Positions 39,409 to 42,886 of a DNA stretch of 42,886 nucleotides are shown in pieces. The notes beneath the pieces are model-generated. The model made no database searches. It worked only from the letters and a program-made list of their open reading frames with translations, and was not told the origin of the DNA. The stretch is taken from assembly GCA_021782205.1 (NCBI GenBank), contig JAJXVH010000016.1, forward strand, positions 1 through 42,886, in the 5' to 3' direction. A program made the translations under genes and the position numbers. Every line of letters begins with the position of its first letter. Position 1 is the stretch's first letter. The stretch comes from a bacterium (GTDB taxonomy: Bacteria; Elusimicrobiota; Elusimicrobia; UBA1565; UBA9628).

Positions 39409-40319
39409 TGGCGGACGAGCCGAAAAATCAGCCCGACGATATCAAGGGCATCCTCTCCGAGCTGGACGCGATCCTTTCCGATCTGGGCACGGCGGCGGGG
39501 CCGGTGAGCCCGAAGCCGGCTGCGCCCCCGCCGCCCAAGCCGGCGCCGCCGCCGCCCAAGCCGGCGGCACCAGCCCCGGCCTCGGCGCCGTCTCCCGCCG
39601 CGTCCGGCGACGACAAGACCCAGGTTTTGCATGTACAGGGTTCGGGAGAACCGTTGCCTCCCATCGAGGAGACCTCGGCTCCGAAACTGCCGCCGATTAC
39701 CCCGGTCTCCGCTCCCGCCGCGCGTCCCGCGCCGCCGCCGCCGCGCCCGGCTCCGCCGCCCGCAGCCGCACCTGCGCCTGTCCCTCCTCCCGCTCCCGTT
39801 GTCGCGCCCGTTCCGTCGCCCACCGCCGCGCCCGCGCCGGTTCCGGCTCCGATCTCGGCGGTTCCCGCCCCCGTTGCTTCCGTCGCGTCAAGCCCGGGTT
39901 CCGCGACGATCGGCGGCGGCGAGGTGCCCGTCACCACGCCGAAAGAACAGATTCGACGCGTCGCGTTTCTCTACACCTTCGCGTGCGCCGAGCCGCGACG
40001 CAATTTCGCCGTGTTTCTCTCCCAGGTGGCGAAGACCGTTTCGAAAAAGCCGCTGTATCTGCGCGAGGTCATGAGCGTCGAGGTCGCCGGAGCCAGCGAT
40101 CCCGACGCCCTCTACGAAGAAGCGGTCAGGCAGAAAGTCGTCGCGATTTTGGCCATCGTTGAAGGCTGGCCGCCGCAGCGCGTCGACGCCATGGCCGAGT
40201 TGTGTTCCCGCGCGGGCTTGCTGTTCCGCTCCATCTCTCCGGGCGACGTGCAGAAAAAATCTGCCGCGGTCGACGTCATCGTGGACATGATGCTTTTGCC
40301 GGGCGAGCGCGATGGATAG
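39408..40319 (+). CDS. Proline-rich protein with a unique C-terminal domain, linked to pilT
   Basis: A 303-residue cytoplasmic protein. Residues 1-27 are an acidic helix (DDIKGILSELDAILSDLG). Residues 32 to about 170 are a disordered Pro/Ala run with PPKP and PAP repeats. The C-terminal domain (about 178-303) begins KEQIRRVAFLYTFACAEPRRNFAVFLSQVAKTVSKK and has AILAIVEGWPPQRVDAMAELC and FRSISPGDVQKKSAAVDVIVDMML, an alpha/beta pattern that I do not recognise. It overlaps pilT by one base and the AAA+ gene by 8 nt. A scaffold or adaptor role is likely from architecture only. Confidence 0.75.
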   Translation: MADEPKNQPDDIKGILSELDAILSDLGTAAGPVSPKPAAPPPPKPAPPPPKPAAPAPASAPSPAASGDDKTQVLHVQGSGEPLPPIEETSAPKLPPITPVSAPAARPAPPPPRPAPPPAAAPAPVPPPAPVVAPVPSPTAAPAPVPAPISAVPAPVASVASSPGSATIGGGEVPVTTPKEQIRRVAFLYTFACAEPRRNFAVFLSQVAKTVSKKPLYLREVMSVEVAGASDPDALYEEAVRQKVVAILAIVEGWPPQRVDAMAELCSRAGLLFRSISPGDVQKKSAAVDVIVDMMLLPGERDG

Positions 40320-42207
40320 GTGGGAAATCCGCGCGACCGGCACCGACGACGATCCCGACCGTCATCTTCTTCTGATCCAGGGCGGGCCCGCCGATGTCGC
40401 CGCGCTGATTAAGAAATTCGGTGCGCTGTTCGGCCGACCGACTCCCTACCAAGGCGCGGAGTTCAACCTCAGTCTCGTTCTGCACGGCCTCGACGCGAAG
40501 ACACGCGAGCGGCTGGAATCTTGGCTAAGGCAGCGTGCGCCGGCCGTCGAACCCCAGCCTTCACGCGCGACCGCCGAGGCCGTTTCCTCTCCGCCGAGCC
40601 CGGTGCCGCCGGCCTTCGCGCCGGCGCCCGCCCCGTTGCCCGTTGCCGCGCCGATCACTTTGGCGCCGCCGCCCGCGGTTCCCATGGAACCGGCCGGCGA
40701 AGTGCCGCTTCCGCCCATTCCGGTTCCAATCCCCGCCCCGATCCCGTTGGCTCCTTTGCCGGAAGTTCTGGCCGCCGCCGCGCCGCCGATTCCGGAGCTC
40801 AAGCCGCGCGAGCCGGAAATCCCGCCGCTCATCGACTTGAACGCGGTGCCATCCCCTCCGCCGACTCCAACGCCTATGGAGGTTCCGGCTCCCGAGCCTC
40901 TTGCGCCGCCCGCGGCGACGCCGGTTCCGGCGGCTGTGACGGTTTTGAAGCCCGTGCCGGAGAGCCCGCCGCTACCCACGCCTACGCCTATGCCCGCACC
41001 GGCGGCGGCCTCGCCCGCGTCCCTGGTCCTGAGGTCGGATTGGTCGATGGATTCCCTGCACGTCGGAGCCTACAATCGTTTCGCGCACGCCGCGGCCACT
41101 CAGGTCATCTCCTCGCCGGGCACGATGTACAATCCTTTGTTCCTGTTCGGCGTGCCGGGCACGGGGAAATCACACCTGCTTCACGCTTTGGCGCACGCGC
41201 TGTCAAACGAAAAGAACGGCGCTGGAATTTTCATCACCTCCGGACCGCGGCTGTCGCGTGCGGTCAGCGCCGCCTTGGCCGCGAATAATACCGCTCCCAT
41301 CGACGCGCTGGTGGCGGAAGCCAGAGCGCTGCTCATCGACGATATCCATCTGATGTCCGTTTCCGAGTTGAACAAAAATGCGTTGGCCAAGATCTTTAAA
41401 TCCTTTTTCGACCGAAAACTGCAGGTCGTTATCACCTCGGGCTACCCGCCCAAGGCCTTGGCGGCCTTGGAGGAGTCCCTGAAGTTTTCCTTCTCCAGGG
41501 GCTGGTCGGTCGACCTCAAGGTTCCAGGGCCCGCGGCGCAGAAGGAGTTGATCGGGGCGGCGGCGGATCGCTCCGGCAGACATTTCGGCTCCGATGAGAT
41601 CGGTCTGCTACACGAGAAGCTGTCGGTATGGGGCTACCAGGAACTCTCGCAATGGCTGCACCGTTTCGGGCAGTTCAAGAAGCAGCGGGAAGCCGCGGCC
41701 CAGCCGGGTCTCGTCTCGGACATGCTACCGCTCATTTACGAACCCGTGCTGGCCGGCGGCGGCGAGGCGCCGCAGGCGGGCGCGTCGTTCCAGCCTCCGC
41801 CCGTCGCGGCCGGCGCCGCGTCGTTGGCCGTGATCGTACCCAAGGATCAGTTGGGCTTGAGCACGTTCGTCGCCGGGCGCTTCCACGAGGTCGGCGCCAA
41901 GAACGGAATGAATCGGTCCTACCGCCACGCGCTGTGGGAGAGCTACGACGCCCAACAGCCCTTCGGCGCGCCGTTCATGATCGGCGACCTATGCGAACGC
42001 GCGGCGGTGACTCACGTTCTGGTGCTGGGCCCCGCGCCGGAATCGGCTTTGGGTCCGCGGGCGACGGAGTTCGCGCACGCGGTACGGCACATCCTGGAAA
42101 ATCTCGGAATGGAGATGGGCTGGATTCCGTTTTCCGGCGCGACGATCGACGCGAATTATCTGAACGCGCACCTGGATTTCATCGCGGATCCCGCGCGAAC
42201 CGCATGA
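40312..42207 (+). CDS. DnaA-like AAA+ ATPase with proline-rich linker, in the pilT operon
   Basis: A 631-residue protein. Residues 1-76 form a small domain (HLLLIQGGPADVAALIKKFGALFG). Residues 78 to about 238 are Pro/Ala-rich. A DnaA/Hda-type AAA+ domain follows: SLHVGAYNRFAHAAATQVI, NPLFLFGVPGTGKSHLLHALA (Walker A, about 280), ALLIDDIHLM (Walker B, about 340) and VVITSGYPPKALAALEESL with FSFSRGWSVDL. DnaA's DNA-binding domain is absent; instead residues 505-631 form another domain (LGLSTFVAGRFHEVGA, AAVTHVLVLGPAPESAL). It may remodel or place the pilus machinery rather than open DNA; unproven. Confidence 0.82.
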   Translation: MDRWEIRATGTDDDPDRHLLLIQGGPADVAALIKKFGALFGRPTPYQGAEFNLSLVLHGLDAKTRERLESWLRQRAPAVEPQPSRATAEAVSSPPSPVPPAFAPAPAPLPVAAPITLAPPPAVPMEPAGEVPLPPIPVPIPAPIPLAPLPEVLAAAAPPIPELKPREPEIPPLIDLNAVPSPPPTPTPMEVPAPEPLAPPAATPVPAAVTVLKPVPESPPLPTPTPMPAPAAASPASLVLRSDWSMDSLHVGAYNRFAHAAATQVISSPGTMYNPLFLFGVPGTGKSHLLHALAHALSNEKNGAGIFITSGPRLSRAVSAALAANNTAPIDALVAEARALLIDDIHLMSVSELNKNALAKIFKSFFDRKLQVVITSGYPPKALAALEESLKFSFSRGWSVDLKVPGPAAQKELIGAAADRSGRHFGSDEIGLLHEKLSVWGYQELSQWLHRFGQFKKQREAAAQPGLVSDMLPLIYEPVLAGGGEAPQAGASFQPPPVAAGAASLAVIVPKDQLGLSTFVAGRFHEVGAKNGMNRSYRHALWESYDAQQPFGAPFMIGDLCERAAVTHVLVLGPAPESALGPRATEFAHAVRHILENLGMEMGWIPFSGATIDANYLNAHLDFIADPARTA

Positions 42208-42886
42208 ACACGTTCGCGGCCGCGGCCGCCGCGGCCGCGGCGCTGCTGTCCTCGGGCGCGGCCGGCTGGTGGGCGTGCGTGTTCCTGCGCCGGCTTCCGC
42301 TGGAGCGCGCGCTGCGCGGCAAGCAGGCTGAATTAGAGGCGGCGCGCGCGCTGGCCGCGCGTCTTTTCGACGCCAACGCGCTGTCCGGCCGGCCCGCGCA
42401 CGCCTACGCCGAGGCCGCAGGCCGGGCGCTGGACGAGCTCCACCGGCTGCATCCGAACCTGGCTTTCGCGGCCGCGGCGCGCGCCCCCGACGGACGCGCG
42501 CTCCTGCTCGCGCATCGCGGCGGAGCCTGGGCGCGGGTGCCGCTGACGGCGCTCAGCTTCGAGCGCGGCCTGCTCTCGCGCGCCGCCGCGGACGGCGAGG
42601 CGGACTGGGAACTGGATCGCGCCGGCGCGGTGGGTGACCCGCTGACCGACGCGCTGGCCGATCTGGGCTATACTGCCGCGTGCGCGCGCGGCTGGAGCGG
42701 CGAAGAGGGCACGGGCGTGCTCGTCGCGGCCCTGTCCGCGCCCGGCCCGGAGTTGGCGCGCGCGCGGGAGGACGCGCGGATGGCGGCCGCGGCCCTGCGC
42801 GCGGCGGCCGCCCTGGCCGAGCGCCAGTCGCGGCTGCTGGAAACGCGCGAGCGCCTGCAGGGCGGTCTGACCGCGGCCATGGAGGA
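42204..42886 (+). CDS. Membrane-anchored, probably sensory protein (partial, runs off the window)
   Basis: The visible 227 residues start with a hydrophobic Ala-rich segment (MNTFAAAAAAAAALLSSGAAGWWACVFLRR) that may be a membrane anchor, then a helical stretch and a GAF-like alpha/beta region (DALADLGYTAACARGW, GTGVLVAALSAPG). A coiled coil begins at the end (AAALAERQSRLLETRERLQGG). This is the order of many sensor kinases, and a kinase or output domain may lie beyond the edge; none is visible here. It starts in an ATGA overlap with the AAA+ gene. Extremely GC-rich. Confidence 0.6.
   Translation, partial: MNTFAAAAAAAAALLSSGAAGWWACVFLRRLPLERALRGKQAELEAARALAARLFDANALSGRPAHAYAEAAGRALDELHRLHPNLAFAAAARAPDGRALLLAHRGGAWARVPLTALSFERGLLSRAAADGEADWELDRAGAVGDPLTDALADLGYTAACARGWSGEEGTGVLVAALSAPGPELARAREDARMAAAALRAAAALAERQSRLLETRERLQGGLTAAME

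Noticed and set aside
39480-39920. Proline codon-rich stretch as a tandem DNA repeat or CRISPR-like array
   Set aside because: There is no fixed repeat unit or spacer; it is low-complexity coding sequence for a Pro/Ala linker.
42204-42260. GC-rich CGGCCGCGGC run as a replication origin or repeat
   Set aside because: It encodes the Ala-rich membrane segment of the last gene; no DnaA boxes or AT-rich unwinding region are nearby in spite of the DnaA-like protein.

Overview
The window is a gene-dense, high-GC bacterial chromosome segment with outer-membrane and type IV pilus features. It carries lipoprotein and Sec signals, prepilins, PilT, squalene-forming HpnCDE and a bacterial microcompartment (BMC) locus. 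Most neighbouring genes overlap by 1-17 nt. The gene mix suggests a diderm from a little-cultured lineage; Elusimicrobiota is my best guess, but this is inference from style and content and no marker here proves it. No phage, insertion sequence or CRISPR array was seen.

Layout. 1-3.7 kb: a DDAH-like amidinohydrolase, ssb, a tRNA-Leu(UAA) split by a group I intron, then phosphatidylserine decarboxylase, phosphatidylserine synthase and dUTPase. 3.7-6.8 kb (minus strand): tmk-holB-metG. 6.9-7.4 kb: a small secreted acidic protein with a near-consensus promoter and a strong terminator. 7.5-15.5 kb: two large polytopic GT-C-like membrane proteins that overlap tail to tail, and a minus-strand operon of three prepilin-like proteins, one of them a giant pilin carrying a lamin-tail-like domain and carboxypeptidase-regulatory-like repeats. 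15.5-16.1 kb: rplU-rpmA. 16.2-19.7 kb: a possible structured leader RNA and three exported proteins (FlgD-Ig-like, Ig plus C39-like peptidase, FIMAH-like) with a sharp base-composition mosaic. 19.7-24.1 kb: obgE-hpnC-hpnD-hpnE, translationally coupled. 24.2-27.8 kb: small secreted proteins, dcd, rplM-rpsI and a DUF72 protein.

27.8-38.3 kb is the most interesting part. A secreted 5'-nucleotidase and a degenerate AphA-like HAD protein precede a BMC operon: tpiA, pduL, BMC-H, BMC-P, acylating aldehyde dehydrogenase, BMC-T, an RpiB-like protein without the usual catalytic cysteine, a lipoprotein with a degenerate caspase fold, two more BMC-P, deoC with an N-terminal extension, a zinc-ribbon protein, a second BMC-H and a small protein with an encapsulation-peptide-like N-terminus. 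The enzymes fit a sugar-phosphate-utilising (SPU-type) compartment: DeoC splits 2-deoxyribose-5-phosphate into acetaldehyde and glyceraldehyde-3-phosphate; the aldehyde dehydrogenase and PduL turn acetaldehyde into acetyl-phosphate, and TpiA links the triose to glycolysis. The nucleotidase upstream hints that nucleotides could be the source.

38.3 kb to the end is a second unusual module: pilT, a proline-rich protein, a protein with a DnaA-like AAA+ domain behind a proline-rich linker, and the start of a membrane-anchored, probably sensory protein, all abutting or overlapping. It suggests a specialised control or localisation system for pilus retraction. Several promoters lie so close to their start codons that leaderless transcripts are likely.
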